Positions 49,201 to 56,452 of a stretch of DNA of 64,000 nucleotides are shown one piece after another. Origin of the DNA: Thalassospira marina (GTDB taxonomy: Bacteria > Pseudomonadota > Alphaproteobacteria > Rhodospirillales > Thalassospiraceae); NCBI RefSeq assembly GCF_002844375.1, contig NZ_CP024200.1, positions 109,501 through 173,500 of the forward strand, written 5' to 3'. The notes below the pieces were generated by a model. That model was not told the DNA's origin. It was given only the letters and a program-made list of their open reading frames with translations, and did no database searches. The stretch's first letter is position 1. Each line of letters starts with the position of its first letter. Position numbers and translations under genes: made by a program.

Positions 49201-51279
49201 AAGCGACGTCAGCGCACTATCGCTGTTGTCGATGGCAAAGCTGCCGCCTGCTTCGATGGTCAGGCCGGTAACGCTGGTAACAATTGCGTTGCCCACAGCA
49301 CCGATATTACCTGTCCCTGTTGAAACGGTAAGATCTTTGGTGGTTACCGTGGGAGCAGCCTGCAAACCGGCTTTGTTATAAATAGAACCCGCAACAGAAT
49401 TAAGGAAAACGGCACCGGTGCCTGCGCCGGTACTGATATTACCCGCCAGTTCAATATCACGTGCTGCCTGAATCAGAACCGTTCCGCCATTTGCCGACAG
49501 ATTGGCAATATTGGTAATGCTTGCACCAGGCGATGTCGCCTGCAGCACGATATCGCCGCCATTCGTCGCAATGGTATCGGTCGCATCGGTAAAGGTAATG
49601 CCACCCAACCCGGTTGATTTCAGCGTAAAGCTATGCCCCGAGGCGGTTTGAAGGCTAAGGCTGGTATCAACCGTAATCAGCCCGGTTGCTTCGAGGATGA
49701 TATTTGATGTCCCGGCTATACCTTCAAGCACATCGGCTGAAATGGTATTGGCGCCGCTATTGGCATCGGACCCGGCAACGGAACCGTCACCGGCATTCCC
49801 ATCAAGGCTGCCGCCACTACCAGCAACAATCGTCAGGCTGTCAGGGTCGAGCAGGAAAGTGCCGGTATCACCATTAAGTGCGGTCAGGTCGACCGATCCG
49901 GTCAGTTTAACGCCCTTGTGGCTTGAAACTTCGGCAAAGCCGCCATTGCCGCCTTCGGAACCACCCTTGGCGGAAATGCTGCCGCCAAAGTCGGTCAGGT
50001 TTTCGGAAAGAACCGTAACATTGCCGCCATTGCCATTATCAATGGCATCGGCCTTCAGACTGGCAGTTTTTGCGATGCTGACTTCGTTGGACCATGCGCC
50101 GGTGCCACGGCCATTTGCACCGTCACCTTCGCTGCCAATGGCGACCAGGCCACCACCGGCTTTGCCCGATGCATCAATTTCCGCACCAGCACTTACGGCG
50201 ATCTTATCGCCAGTTGCTACAATGCTGCCACCGGTTTCACCGGCATCATTGCCTGTTGCCTTGATGCTGCCACCGGCAACAACCGTGCCGTTATCACCAC
50301 CAGAAAGGATGATACGGCCGTTGGATGAAGACACACTATTGGCCTGAATCACACCCTGGGTGTTGATAACGTTATCAATAACGTCCTTCACTGCGCGGGC
50401 GGAAATCGCCACCACGCCACCATCGGCAATGATCGAACCACTATTGCTGACCAGCGAAGCAACCTGGGTGCCATCCTGCCCGACCGGAGCGGTATCAACA
50501 TCGGCGCCAACACCAAAGCTGAGCAGCCCGTCACCATGGAAATCAAGTGCGAAAGTCTTGGCACCGCCCAGTGAAACTTTGCCCAGGCGCGCGTTGATCA
50601 CGCCGGAGTTCTGGACATTCGGCGCAACAAGTGCAGCAAGGCCGGCATCACGAATGCTGATATTGCCCGCATTGATGATGGAAGCTGACGGATCGGCCGA
50701 TGCGATATCAAAATTGTAGTTGCCGTTCATGAAGTCGGCATCACGGATATTGGCGGTCGTGGCGACAAGGCCACCCACGTCAACGCGCGAACCCGGACCA
50801 AACACCACCCCGTTGGGGTTGACCAGCATAACGGTACCGTTAGCCGTAATCGTTCCGAAAATGGCGGACGGGTCATTGCCAACCACACGGTTCAGGATCA
50901 CGCTGCTAGAGCTGGGCTGCTGGAAATTAACCGTATTTCCGCTACCAACGTTAAAGCTTTGCCAGTTCACAATTGCCGAGTTCGAGCCCTGTACGACATT
51001 CATCGTATCGGGCGAGGACTGACCAATCGTGACATTGCCACCAACAACAGTACCCCCCTGCGGCAGGGCCGACTGGGCCTGTGCCGGATGGGCGGTTGCA
51101 TAGAAAAATGAACCCAGTGCCGTTGCACCAGCCAGAATATTAAACGGCGTCAGGCCTTTTGCCTGGCGTTTACGCGCGGGGGCCAACGCCTCGCCTGCCT
51201 GCGGGTGCGACAATGCAGCACGCTTCGCAGCGGTTTTCGAGGGGCGACGTGACGGATTGGTAAAGCTGTTTTTGCTCAT
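37270..51279 (-). CDS. Giant filamentous-haemagglutinin-like adhesin (TpsA exoprotein)
   Basis: This 4,669-residue secreted exoprotein is the passenger of a two-partner secretion system. It starts with a long basic N-region and a hydrophobic stretch (extended signal peptide, likely cleaved after AHPAQA near residue 68). The TPS secretion domain follows at about 70-330, with the NPNG motif at residues 154-157 (VNPNGVVFGPGSRV) and GNTVNFQQP before it. The rest is predicted beta-helix, very rich in Gly, Ser, Thr, Asp and Asn, with about 11 divergent copies of a unit of about 130 residues, and a Gly/Ala/Thr-rich C-terminus. Cys is nearly absent. The TpsB pore gene ends 15 nt upstream. Likely role: adhesion, aggregation or biofilm; targets are unknown. 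The ATG at 51279 is preferred over GTG at 51294. Confidence 0.93.
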   Translation of the reverse strand: MSKNSFTNPSRRPSKTAAKRAALSHPQAGEALAPARKRQAKGLTPFNILAGATALGSFFYATAHPAQAQSALPQGGTVVGGNVTIGQSSPDTMNVVQGSNSAIVNWQSFNVGSGNTVNFQQPSSSSVILNRVVGNDPSAIFGTITANGTVMLVNPNGVVFGPGSRVDVGGLVATTANIRDADFMNGNYNFDIASADPSASIINAGNISIRDAGLAALVAPNVQNSGVINARLGKVSLGGAKTFALDFHGDGLLSFGVGADVDTAPVGQDGTQVASLVSNSGSIIADGGVVAISARAVKDVIDNVINTQGVIQANSVSSSNGRIILSGGDNGTVVAGGSIKATGNDAGETGGSIVATGDKIAVSAGAEIDASGKAGGGLVAIGSEGDGANGRGTGAWSNEVSIAKTASLKADAIDNGNGGNVTVLSENLTDFGGSISAKGGSEGGNGGFAEVSSHKGVKLTGSVDLTALNGDTGTFLLDPDSLTIVAGSGGSLDGNAGDGSVAGSDANSGANTISADVLEGIAGTSNIILEATGLITVDTSLSLQTASGHSFTLKSTGLGGITFTDATDTIATNGGDIVLQATSPGASITNIANLSANGGTVLIQAARDIELAGNISTGAGTGAVFLNSVAGSIYNKAGLQAAPTVTTKDLTVSTGTGNIGAVGNAIVTSVTGLTIEAGGSFAIDNSDSALTSLNLSMDHLLSTNTQTYALTAAGLTFEMTDTADAYVLTSLVSTDTDVTFTGEKGLNIGQINVGTGDVTLTVNAGAIYGAAASGNHIVADNLTISTRDGVTGNDANRSLRTDISSLNATTESGGLYISNTDTNNSGLTVTRFEAAGGNEVTQHGVLGSLLYTSRNLTVGDVTVASGKLYVEAGFSIADEGDDATSISAQTVELKAGTTIGNSSRDLQVDSKTLNVSAFLDIYLDVIPTSGTVTLQNLSSASGKIDLTTHTDTTITSASTSGSNNIDIAMRSDETSSSPDRLNISSLTAGSSGDVTLTLTNGYVTASQLTADDLIVSATVSPNGNGSTNSLTTSVNTVDIKTLGKSGSLVVSNNKALLVKNIEADENTSSVNVTASSGDLTIGTIDTSASVDLAANSGNILAQDANNNVHGTSLSLVAANNIGGSGEELKTYVTSLTVRNSADIYIQNIDSTLTSLSITNYHDQGQQNDTNVVQLTSDHLDFNVTDSGTAVSLNRVIGGNLETFNYKSDSSLVIGQIGTNSATVTLTAQGSISDDNNANTRLMTSGSLTLDAGEAIGASDDFLEVSATTLKIKAGSNVFLRDIADLASLDLNISHADSQHLNAYGIEANGFEFSLTDDLTNGYTLSNLYDNSTLNFTFTTDADLTVGSIDLSDTGSLTLNVGGDLLDDGNAETDLIAKSISLNADKGIGSADDAVSVMASTLSGDADNGLVNIIAKAPIGSGNTNSLFTVSSLQATQGTSLTLNQGDLLLTGQIYGGSGQNINVTVDDGSILGGSNGQIYGGSGSTVKVKASGDIGVSEDGNYYDTISISGSNVDIQSTNGNILTSGSVSSDTTLTMQAGGSSASYTQTYGNLQVGNITVGNGAGTLNLKANSGAIYNGIQGVLTASKLTLDASASLVEQKTTAADLTLKSGGFIDIASSAIITDLTIVAEDPGAITISNSQLSFQYTNDADTNTFQIGSLSNGGSDLNFSLSLNSNISVGTINVQNGSVALSSNGSITDDGDHLFTAIIAKSVSLATGGNNDIGAADSFIDLLTSDLTVTSGGNIYVASGLNLTRLDVTSTNSANNSDTVYSFGSAPVTITDGDTALTAEVLNTGYTLIDFSLTSAKNIIAKDITASGTVSLETTSSGVNSNISNFDANTVITASNVELKTNASNKTYGQIGANDSALKLGTGNLSITSKGSFYVDNTSHSLSSLTLDLAHVNGQTSTTQTYSLTHDNNVGLTLTDSGSQVALSLTSSSAIDFALSMDRQLSLGTVDAGTSSTGSVSLTTTGQASGTGEHGSIVRSSGTITGGTVVLNSYESVTANTNTQNLSIDSSFNVNVSNSTTLNSLKLDVDRNNVDTGYSSSNITYTISSTGLTFSNVINYGSGSEGFKLGSISQSGLDLEITANKTITVESVNVGSGNLTLTSSSSIESRSGSSVITAGDLTLNAQNVGRYSSSDYFYVDVDRLSGTVESSARISDNGGLTVDGFSATSSSGSIDLQVTQGDLATEAGKSISAHSVGLVVNDGNIGVNNNLLSTDAKLLTVQGRGSMYLKNASDLYDFNLTANHLSSTNSYNIQADDLAFTLTDVGSSMIIQNLVDDTGLDFTFSTDRALQLGVMNVGKAGTLDIKTTATNSDLTIDSLNSRSDLTARSITLRATGSIADSSHHLQTNAKELTLFTGGNVFIDNSLDLASLSITSSQGTGGTAPFYEITAAALTFNVTDDGTTNLTEITDTSGLELSFDTVRGQKVGSINTTLTGSVDLESNNSILGIDGNNHITTGEMIFTNENSGNLGESGTYINLTAATLSTSTIGDIYINNDRLMSKLSLSTQNNATGTYSIIDSANNPGGGHAVVSGSATAQDGVTYDSIADNTGLSVQLSTNDDLTIKDVDLNGVGIFDAYNSSGNIIGDSDSNTTINAATVNIYSSSGTVGTVANTLQIKGGELTVDANGDIDLTLSGRTDVKSLTIRNGTAKIHNETGDIALGTINLYGHEFYLDNQGGSILSGTLNDAGTVSLIANGSIGNVSAISINASGDNTTTLAEITATTNSRGATGTVNISESYGLNITQVTAASDVTISAGSGQYNTNDITIHSISAGTGTVTISSAYGDVFGAGSNLVTAGKLAISATRGNIGASGAAINTSATALELSSPRNIYVSSTSDLSSLSIDRRNDITNSYDSNGTVSISATGLTWTVTDASNLTTLTNVTDLTGLDLTYKSLETISIGTIDVGAGSVNLSALYSSNVPNDTTAANIISINNNSTLKAGSLTLTASNSNSSIGTSSQALKTNVDSLVANSGTGGINVNNAKSMELDGISTSGDLAITIASGDLVIDTLSYGSDKNLSLTASNGSIFTAVGKTLSLASGDISLSASNGIGSATSRLQLSGSGAGLFSANVTGNGDIYLNAQNGMTNQLSAHTTNGAVDIVSNGNIRLTDIGVGQDAVGNNIIVTAKSGNITIGGETGSTGVVAGANYGKVNLTAQNGAIYAGNADSALGAFEVRLTGANGVGTQNNAIAASGQRVLVSATNQNAGVYLRSSVDGTFSSVSTNGGVISIAGTNGASILVANAISAAGTYNHAGDIIISTTGEGGNVIVGNLNAKGSAADGKITLTSNYGSVLDDNITETRITGSQLEVNSATGVGSSQNYLQTTVTEITGTTTTGDVFIDDNNANGVNLGKSGTALRLANGSLTVTTSNKVTLQNIKAETDGNNVTVTAAEGDVSLVSVMAGATSFTPQTQPVSSAVTLKATNGSIVNGGSEANPTLIAGQLLLEAKNDIGAFSWVPGQSANIDALQVIVGGLDATTHTDGSVISVFNQGTGAITLGDNIHADGSVSVAIGSKGNVTWGSFNSNTIDKLYLTSEDTLTLGENVQAGSIYLSGKNDIVSASNETPRTLKIEATTSNGIELHSGSAGGTTTIDSTASAIRAEITENGGALVVNNTGALSSINLSAYNDVTLNSNVAVSGGTITTNGTGHTARITAETGDITVGTITTGSEGTIELISNAGSIAIVENQSSMTAKTLSLTSATGIGSADQSFHTSIETLNATVTGTGDIYVAYDADRSTGILNADDGDIFVTGLGNLDVLLNKIALTDGHKLTVNAGQSDVTMTGHFNGGDQVTSFDVTGGKITTGALTTGGSQTYTGMTILNGNLQASAISINGDVQASGTALSLTSSDNGNITVTGSIEGTNANEDTAVTVNAGAGDVSIASATVKIANVALTGANITVGDVTSSGSQIYTGTANLNGAYVSGGEFKVTGAALLNSNSNTTINTSSNNSNVTFGGTIDSANNRGLEITSGSGSINFSGAIGGTNILQYLTLNSSASQQNLPTDGQIVFDTNANVKVVDDFKQTGSGRISLPSSIDSMYGNVDISGAATLKAGATSIKALNENEGARVRFMSTITGNNTQLKVESSGSIEFYDDYSDTGAASSVELIAPQMTVSAVSTKGAQSYTGQTTRITGDLTAGSILVDGNAILAAQLQLFSLPQTETTTFDTSAANGAITIKGTLDGGTDNVVMKAGSGAVAIDDAVSNSTSLTITGGTIALHDVTTSGDQSYTGTTTLDGTYQAGHDFTIDGLTRIADDTEINTESGTLLLKGTVNSVTHADLTLNTGNTKTVFDFALGNTSALGKLTINAGENGVTQFARTASISVLDGLIYTGGIELLLPANITSTNGPITLGKLKLVEDTDPLDEIAVKPQSISGVIATLPTGTVTIRSGDDITIAGLIGKSTDLVMTAGTGDIRIGSKEGTTDQKINVKSLNVAVAGTANLYGTIGGISGFDASYEIGPLKLAPYFINDAYWRTRDLPPAATKTTPLPKPPSTPQVDALFNLTTTTTGVTPNVITAFAAPTVLTVGTTPVSISTTVSPNVINTTSTVSGGGRVTINSGPATGTPVIIGNGNGSTAIVGGAAGVSAGAGSTVPAGGGVGSGIGGGVSAGPGASGGLGSTGTTGGNGGAAPATGGSSDTGSNSNGGNQPGVVDGQSSDSGLIQSNDQ
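42550..49230 (-). repeat. Long-period imperfect repeats inside the adhesin gene
   Basis: About 11 copies share the pattern L-x-S-L-x-L, a H/N-rich spacer, a Y-x-L strand, F-x-L-T-D, then L-x-F-x-F-x-T-D-x-x-L-x-x-G-x-I and GS-V-x-L. Approximate copy starts, reading down the minus strand, are 49225, 47830, 47440, 46430, 46040, 45610, 45210, 44560, 44165, 43770 and 42750. Adjacent copies are mostly 390-430 nt apart. They are strongly diverged at DNA level. Confidence 0.7.
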
Positions 51280-51294
51280 AATTTTGACCCGCAC

Positions 51295-53004
51295 TTAGAA
51301 TTTGGCTGAAAGGGTGAAAAAGGCCTGGGGCTTTGTCGATGAATCCGACGTGGGTTTCCGGAACCCTTTTGCCACTTCTGCCGATGCATAGAGATTTTCA
51401 AGAATGTTCACGCGCATACCGCCCCCAAACGAGGAAGCACTGGTCCGTTCATGTGAAACATTGTCGTCGATGTCCCAAACCTGCCCGGTATCCACAAAGC
51501 TGTAGAACTGGACTCCATTGGGGAAAACTTCAGGAATATCGGGGGAATAACGGACTTCAAGCGAGGTCGCCCAGCCATTATCGCCCGAGAATTCGTTGGT
51601 ATCAAAACCACGGCCATAGTTGCCGCCGCCAATTGCCATTTCTTCACTGGCAAGAAGCGGGTTAACGGCATACTGCCCGGTTGCCGTTGCCAGCAGGCTG
51701 ACGGTTTGGGTAACCTGCTGAACACGTGTCAAATCGATGGTGCCCTTGGTAAAGGAGCCACTGGCATCGGCGCGCGAAGCAAGCGGATCATCCTTTTCCG
51801 TCGCATTCATGATATCAAGGCCACGGTGGATCGTTGCACGAACCGCGGTAATCCCCTGGAAACTGTCGGTCAGATCATAGCTGATACCGGCACGCGCGAT
51901 GTGCAAACGGTCGCGGTTAAAGGCACTATCGAGCACGTCGGTATCGATCGAGCGATATTCATATTCACCCGAAACGCGCAGGTTCTGCAGGCGCGAGCGA
52001 ATAACCGGATAGGTCGCAATTGCACGTTCGGCAATGACGACACTGTTCACATCAAGTGCATCAAGTTCCTTGCCCGGGCGCGAACGGCCATAGCTGGAGC
52101 TAAAGCCCAGCATAAGGCCATCTTCCGAATACATGCCCTGATAGTTGGCACTGAGCGAATAGGAACGCTCGATCGGTGATGAAAGCTGGGTCTGAATGCC
52201 AAGTTGATCAGCATGGGAACCAAATGAATTAAACTGGACCAGGCCCAGACCTTCGGCATTGCCGGAATAGGGGGAATTCCGGTTATCTATCGAAACGGTG
52301 CCAGAAACGGCATCGCGGTCTGCCTCAACCAGCATTTCCGAACCACCCGGTGCATTCTCAGATGGTTTCAGGGTTGCCCGCACCGTCATGCCGGCCAGGT
52401 CATTGGCCAGCAACAGGCGACGTTCCATTTCATCAACGGTCACCGGCGTTTTACCAATCAGCGGGCTCAGCAGCCGTTTGATCGCTTCACTAACCGGGCC
52501 GACATCTTCCTGAACGACGATGTCCGAAATAAAACCTTCAACCACGCGGATTTTGAAGTCGCCATTGGTGATTTCCTGGGGGGGAACAACCACGCGCGAA
52601 ATAACGTAACCGGCATTGCGATATTTCAATTCGATATTGGCCGCGACCTGGAAGGCATCGGCAACCGTAACGGTCTTGCCCAGCATTTCCTGGTAAAGCG
52701 GCATCAGCTCATCGGCGGAAAATGCCGTCGCGCCCTCGATGTCAAACGAGTTCAGAACGAAGCTTGCTTCGGCGGCACCCGCCGGCACTTCAACTGCAGC
52801 AGCACCCGGCACCGTAATGCTGCCGGCTTTGCTTGATGGCATGGCAAGATCTGGTTGGGATAAATCGCGGCCAGCTTCTGCACCAGATGGCAGTTGCGAG
52901 GGTACCGTTTGTGCCCAAACTTCCGGTGCAAAACCAAGCGCAAATAACGCACAAGTTGCAACCGCCGCACTGTAACGGCGCACCATACCACTATTCTTTC
53001 TCAC
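51295..53004 (-). CDS. Two-partner secretion outer-membrane transporter (TpsB, ShlB/FhaC family)
   Basis: This 569-residue outer-membrane pore exports the adjacent adhesin. It has a signal peptide (MVRRYSAAVATCALFALGFA inside the start region, cleavage after VWAQ), a POTRA-2 domain (FVLNSFDIEGATAFSADELMPLY to about residue 190, with GYVISRVVVPPQ), a second POTRA, and a 16-strand beta-barrel ending in FFTLSAKF, with the C-terminal Phe of barrel proteins. GTG at 53004 is preferred: GGGGG lies 6 nt upstream, while the later ATG at 52986 has no clear site. It is the first gene of the leftward tpsB-tpsA-sapC cluster. Confidence 0.92.
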   Translation of the reverse strand: MRKNSGMVRRYSAAVATCALFALGFAPEVWAQTVPSQLPSGAEAGRDLSQPDLAMPSSKAGSITVPGAAAVEVPAGAAEASFVLNSFDIEGATAFSADELMPLYQEMLGKTVTVADAFQVAANIELKYRNAGYVISRVVVPPQEITNGDFKIRVVEGFISDIVVQEDVGPVSEAIKRLLSPLIGKTPVTVDEMERRLLLANDLAGMTVRATLKPSENAPGGSEMLVEADRDAVSGTVSIDNRNSPYSGNAEGLGLVQFNSFGSHADQLGIQTQLSSPIERSYSLSANYQGMYSEDGLMLGFSSSYGRSRPGKELDALDVNSVVIAERAIATYPVIRSRLQNLRVSGEYEYRSIDTDVLDSAFNRDRLHIARAGISYDLTDSFQGITAVRATIHRGLDIMNATEKDDPLASRADASGSFTKGTIDLTRVQQVTQTVSLLATATGQYAVNPLLASEEMAIGGGNYGRGFDTNEFSGDNGWATSLEVRYSPDIPEVFPNGVQFYSFVDTGQVWDIDDNVSHERTSASSFGGGMRVNILENLYASAEVAKGFRKPTSDSSTKPQAFFTLSAKF

Positions 53005-54988
53005 GCGATTCCCCCAAGAATCTATGTCGCAACGCGGATTTCCCGCATGTTCGGCCAATTCGGCCACCCCAAAAACACTGGTAGAAGACTGGCTCTACGA
53101 TTGCAGCAAAATGGCTAACCCAAAGCAGCACCCAGACATACTATCAGATAGGTAGTCTATATTTATAATCTGCCTCGGAATCAGTGTGCAATTTCTTTTT
53201 TCGTGCGAGGGCGCTTGCAAACTCGCCCGAAATTTGTATCCGGGCTTAATTCCGGCATGCATCGGGATTTTTTGAATTATTTTTGAATTAATCGCGTTAA
53301 TGGATAGCTGCTGTGCACTACAGCTTAACGTATTGCCAAACCATACTTTCAGGTAGTTTTCCCGATTCCGGGTATATACTCAATAATAATGAAACGCAGG
53401 ATTTACAAATTTGTGAAGGCTTAAATGCCATTCACAGAACGCTCGTTCTACCACTTAAAATTTATTTGTCCTGGCACAGAAATTTTTAGCCGCCAGGCAC
53501 CTCAAAATACCGAGGAAACAACCTCTAAGAAAAAACCTGTTTACGAATCGATATATCATAACTCTGTGAACAAAGCGCGCGTCCAGAGCCGCAAAAGCAA
53601 CTTCGAAGTGCAGAAAAACAGATCAAATTTCAGGCCCTGCCTATCGCCAATCTGCTTCCTTAAACGTCCCTATCCCTTTGGCAAATTTAGGGCATCGATG
53701 CGGACTGTTTTACGTGACAGAAAGTGAAAAGGCGAAGGACACCGCCAAACAAGAACAGGCACTGCTTGCTAGCCCCCTGCCCTTACAACCACGTTCCACT
53801 GAATGCATGGTGTAACAAGCAACGATCCGATGATGCCCCGAATTCGATCTGCCAGCTCAGAATGCTCTTCAGCCTATATGCTGAAGCTAACAGCAATTTT
53901 TCAACCAAACATAGAGATGTTGCGACAAACTATCCGTTCCAGCGCCCACAATAAGGCCTCGATAACAGATATTGGCGACATTCGCTTCTCAGCCGCATGT
54001 ATCAAGAAACAATCGGCCCAACGTCAACGAACACCCGGAAACAGGCAGCGGATTTATGACGTGCGCTTTACCTGATACGGTTCAGCTCTCAAGTCATCGA
54101 TGGCCAATTCCAACATTTGGAAAAAGAAAGCCCCTTCCCCACTCTCCCCGGGCTAGCCAGGGTACCAAGCTTCGGGACACTCAACCGTCCTTGGAGAGCT
54201 CCACACCGAAAGACGTTGGCCCGTTGCGACCGTTGCGACCGTTGCGACCGTTGCGACCGTTGCGACCGTTGCGACCGTTGCGACCGTTGCGACCGTTGCG
54301 ACCGTTGCGACCGTTGCGACCGAATGGCGGTGCCTGATGCCAAGAATACATGCAAGAAAAAAGGAAACCGGCAGCGGAAAACAAAGAGCTGATCAAAATG
54401 AACGCAAACCGCCCGGCGCAGCAAACCGGGCTCAATGGTGTTTTCCCCGCCGAAACAGTGGGCGGTTTATGTATTTGGATGAAGATCACACCCGATGGCC
54501 TATGACCATAAATCACCAGGAAACGCCGTTGAAACGTCTTCGTTCTGAACAGCTCTCATTTATCCTTCATGCTCCCCGAGATGGTGCCATCAACATGCGA
54601 AATCGTATTCCTGGCACCGTTTGGTCCGGGACGGCTCTTGAAGCAGAAATGCTGGGGAACAACTTACAATTATGCATGTAGGCCGGTGTGCCTCGTTCCC
54701 GTGAGATCAATTCAATACCGCCCTAGGGATCACTGGAGAGGAAAAATTAAGATATTTCGCGTGAAATGGCCTTTGTAAGCGCGCCGCAACGGCAATGACC
54801 AACGATGTCGGTCGGCTATTGCCAGGTATGAAAGCCGTGCTTTGGGTCCCCGGAATCCAGGATGAAATCCAAACTTTACGGCTATCCGCGAAAGGTACTC
54901 ATAACATCAAATTAATGTATGTATTATTTTGATAATGAAGATATAGTCATCTGAATATACACATATAAAGCCGCAAGAAAGATCACCA
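53005..54988. other. Gene-poor region upstream of TpsB
   Basis: In this stretch of about 2 kb I see no convincing gene. Short open frames at 53425-53727, 53724-53954 and 54337-54681 have no recognisable motif, poor ribosome sites and unusual composition. The 53130-53400 segment is AT-rich and should hold the TpsB promoter. It also contains the 9-bp tandem repeat at 54222-54320. AT-rich DNA at 54905-54970 may hold the promoter for the gene at 54989. Confidence 0.6.
54222..54320. repeat. 11 perfect tandem copies of a 9-bp unit
   Basis: The unit CGTTGCGAC is repeated 11 times without mismatch, followed by CGA. It reads as Arg-Pro-Leu, Arg-Cys-Asp or Asn-Gly-Arg repeats in overlapping frames, but no supported gene covers it. 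Confidence 0.95.
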
Positions 54989-56200
54989 ATGTCCACGGGC
55001 TCTTTTCAGCAAAATCTGGAGGAACTTCGGCGGAAACTGGCCGAGGACAGAGCCAAAATTTCGGCTGAAACCGGCGAAATTTATAAGGAAATTGCAGCCA
55101 GTGAGGCCAAATCTTCGGTAAATCGTCCGATATCTGATCAGTCGGCCTATATCGCACGAGCGCTAAAAGCAGAGCGAAAATTGGGGCAATTGGCAGAGCG
55201 TTTTCGTGATCCTGTCGCATTTCAGCGCTGCCAGCTTGCGGCGGCCCTTCTAGAAGCATGCGAAACGGTAACGGCTGAGGGACGCGGCGCGACACCGCGC
55301 CGGTTACTGCAATTTCTGGCTTATGAAGGGGATGCATCATCGCATTATGAAAATCTGATCGGCGCTATGGATGTGTTTATGCTCCATGGCCACCCGATAG
55401 CCCCGAAAGGCAACCAGTTAAGCGAAGAATTGGTTGAAACCCTCGCAGTTCGCGCAAGCCTTCGGTCGCGAAACTGGCTTGATCCGCAGGATATGACGAG
55501 ATGGGAAGATATTATTGCCAACCGTCACGTCCCCTGCCCTGTCGATGGCGAAACAATATCCAGATTTATCAATAAGATACGTGAAATTCCGTCAGATTCA
55601 GGGCTGATTGGTGCTGCGGATGCCATATATATAGTGTCAAAGCTGCTGCGAGAATTGAATCTCGAAGGTCGCGACATTGGTGATCCAGGGTTACACTCCA
55701 CATTTCAGCTTGAAACGGATAACCCGCAAGCGATCTATTGGAACCGGATTGCCCGTGCCCTCCCCCGTTATCTGGTGATGCATTTTTGTGATGGTATTAA
55801 GATACCGGTGATGTGCGGTCCCGCCCTTACAGACTGCCAGGTCAAACTTCGGCCTTTGATTGATCGCGGGGCGACAGCCGAAGATGCGCGCGCCCACACT
55901 ATTAATGTACTGGCAGCCAGCCTTGAAGCACTGGAACAAACAGAAAGGCTGCTCGCCCTTCACTGGCAAAAAGCCGAAAAGCTATCTTCTGAGGGACGCG
56001 GGACGAGCATTGGGAAGATTTGCGAATGGCTGTTTGAAAAAGGCACAATCTGCAGTGCAGATATTGTAGATCTGTGTGATTTAACACCTCAGGCAGCGCA
56101 TTATCAAATCAAGCGCCTGTTGAATGCCGGCATCCTCACCCGTGGGGCACGCGGCAAAGTGGGCGGTCATTATTTTTTGGATGTTCTCCTCCAGCTCTAG
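54989..56200 (+). CDS. Unassigned protein with C-terminal winged helix, near replication module
   Basis: I do not recognise this 403-residue protein. The N-terminal 50 residues are charged and helical (LEELRRKLAEDRAKISAE), probably a coiled coil. A central helical domain follows (residues 55-330), and the last 55 residues look like a winged helix (SADIVDLCDLTPQAAHYQIKRLLNAGILTRG, then the wing GGHYFLDVLL). Two segments share a similar S/T-x-EGRG-T/A-S/T motif (TAEGRGATPRR near residue 96 and SSEGRGTSIGK near 334), suggesting internal duplication. It is upstream of the phased CG array and parA, so it could be a replicon-maintenance or regulatory factor; that is inference only. The ATG at 54989 has a weak ribosome site (AGAAAG). 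Confidence 0.7.
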   Translation: MSTGSFQQNLEELRRKLAEDRAKISAETGEIYKEIAASEAKSSVNRPISDQSAYIARALKAERKLGQLAERFRDPVAFQRCQLAAALLEACETVTAEGRGATPRRLLQFLAYEGDASSHYENLIGAMDVFMLHGHPIAPKGNQLSEELVETLAVRASLRSRNWLDPQDMTRWEDIIANRHVPCPVDGETISRFINKIREIPSDSGLIGAADAIYIVSKLLRELNLEGRDIGDPGLHSTFQLETDNPQAIYWNRIARALPRYLVMHFCDGIKIPVMCGPALTDCQVKLRPLIDRGATAEDARAHTINVLAASLEALEQTERLLALHWQKAEKLSSEGRGTSIGKICEWLFEKGTICSADIVDLCDLTPQAAHYQIKRLLNAGILTRGARGKVGGHYFLDVLLQL

Positions 56201-56452
56201 GCCCCTGCCCTGCTGGTTGGTCGAGGTTAGCGCAAACGACAGTGCAGACCTTCCGACGTCTGATCCAACCACGCCAAAATTCCTAACAAAACATTAATTT
56301 CAATTCCCACTATTTATCAGTGAGTGCTAAGCTGCTGGTCGCTGCTCTGCACGGATTGCTTTTGGGGCAACCTTCAACAACGGCCAGCCAGAGATTATCC
56401 TGCGACACGATCAAGATAATCATTTTAATACAGACACTTAGTCTTCATGAAA
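56201..56452. other. Intergenic segment before the CG array
   Basis: About 250 nt without a supported gene. CG dinucleotides here are sparse and not phased, which marks the edge of the array that begins at 56453. Confidence 0.5.

Noticed and set aside
37330..51022. Many long open frames on the plus strand opposite the adhesin gene (for example 38440-39288 and 46639-47289)
   Set aside because: They are antisense shadows of a repetitive gene with biased codon use, have no recognisable domains or ribosome sites, and follow the repeat structure of the adhesin.
54222..54320. CRISPR array
   Set aside because: The units are contiguous 9-mers with no spacers, and no cas genes are present.
54400..54470. 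Possible attC-like or attachment site from the GCCCGGCG/CCGGGC and CCGCC/GGGCGG inverted repeats
   Set aside because: No core-site consensus, no integrase gene and no target duplication could be seen.
53425..54681. Several short plus-strand open frames (100-121 residues) in the gene-poor region
   Set aside because: No motifs, poor start sites, and some are carried by the 9-bp repeat; they overlap one another in different frames.
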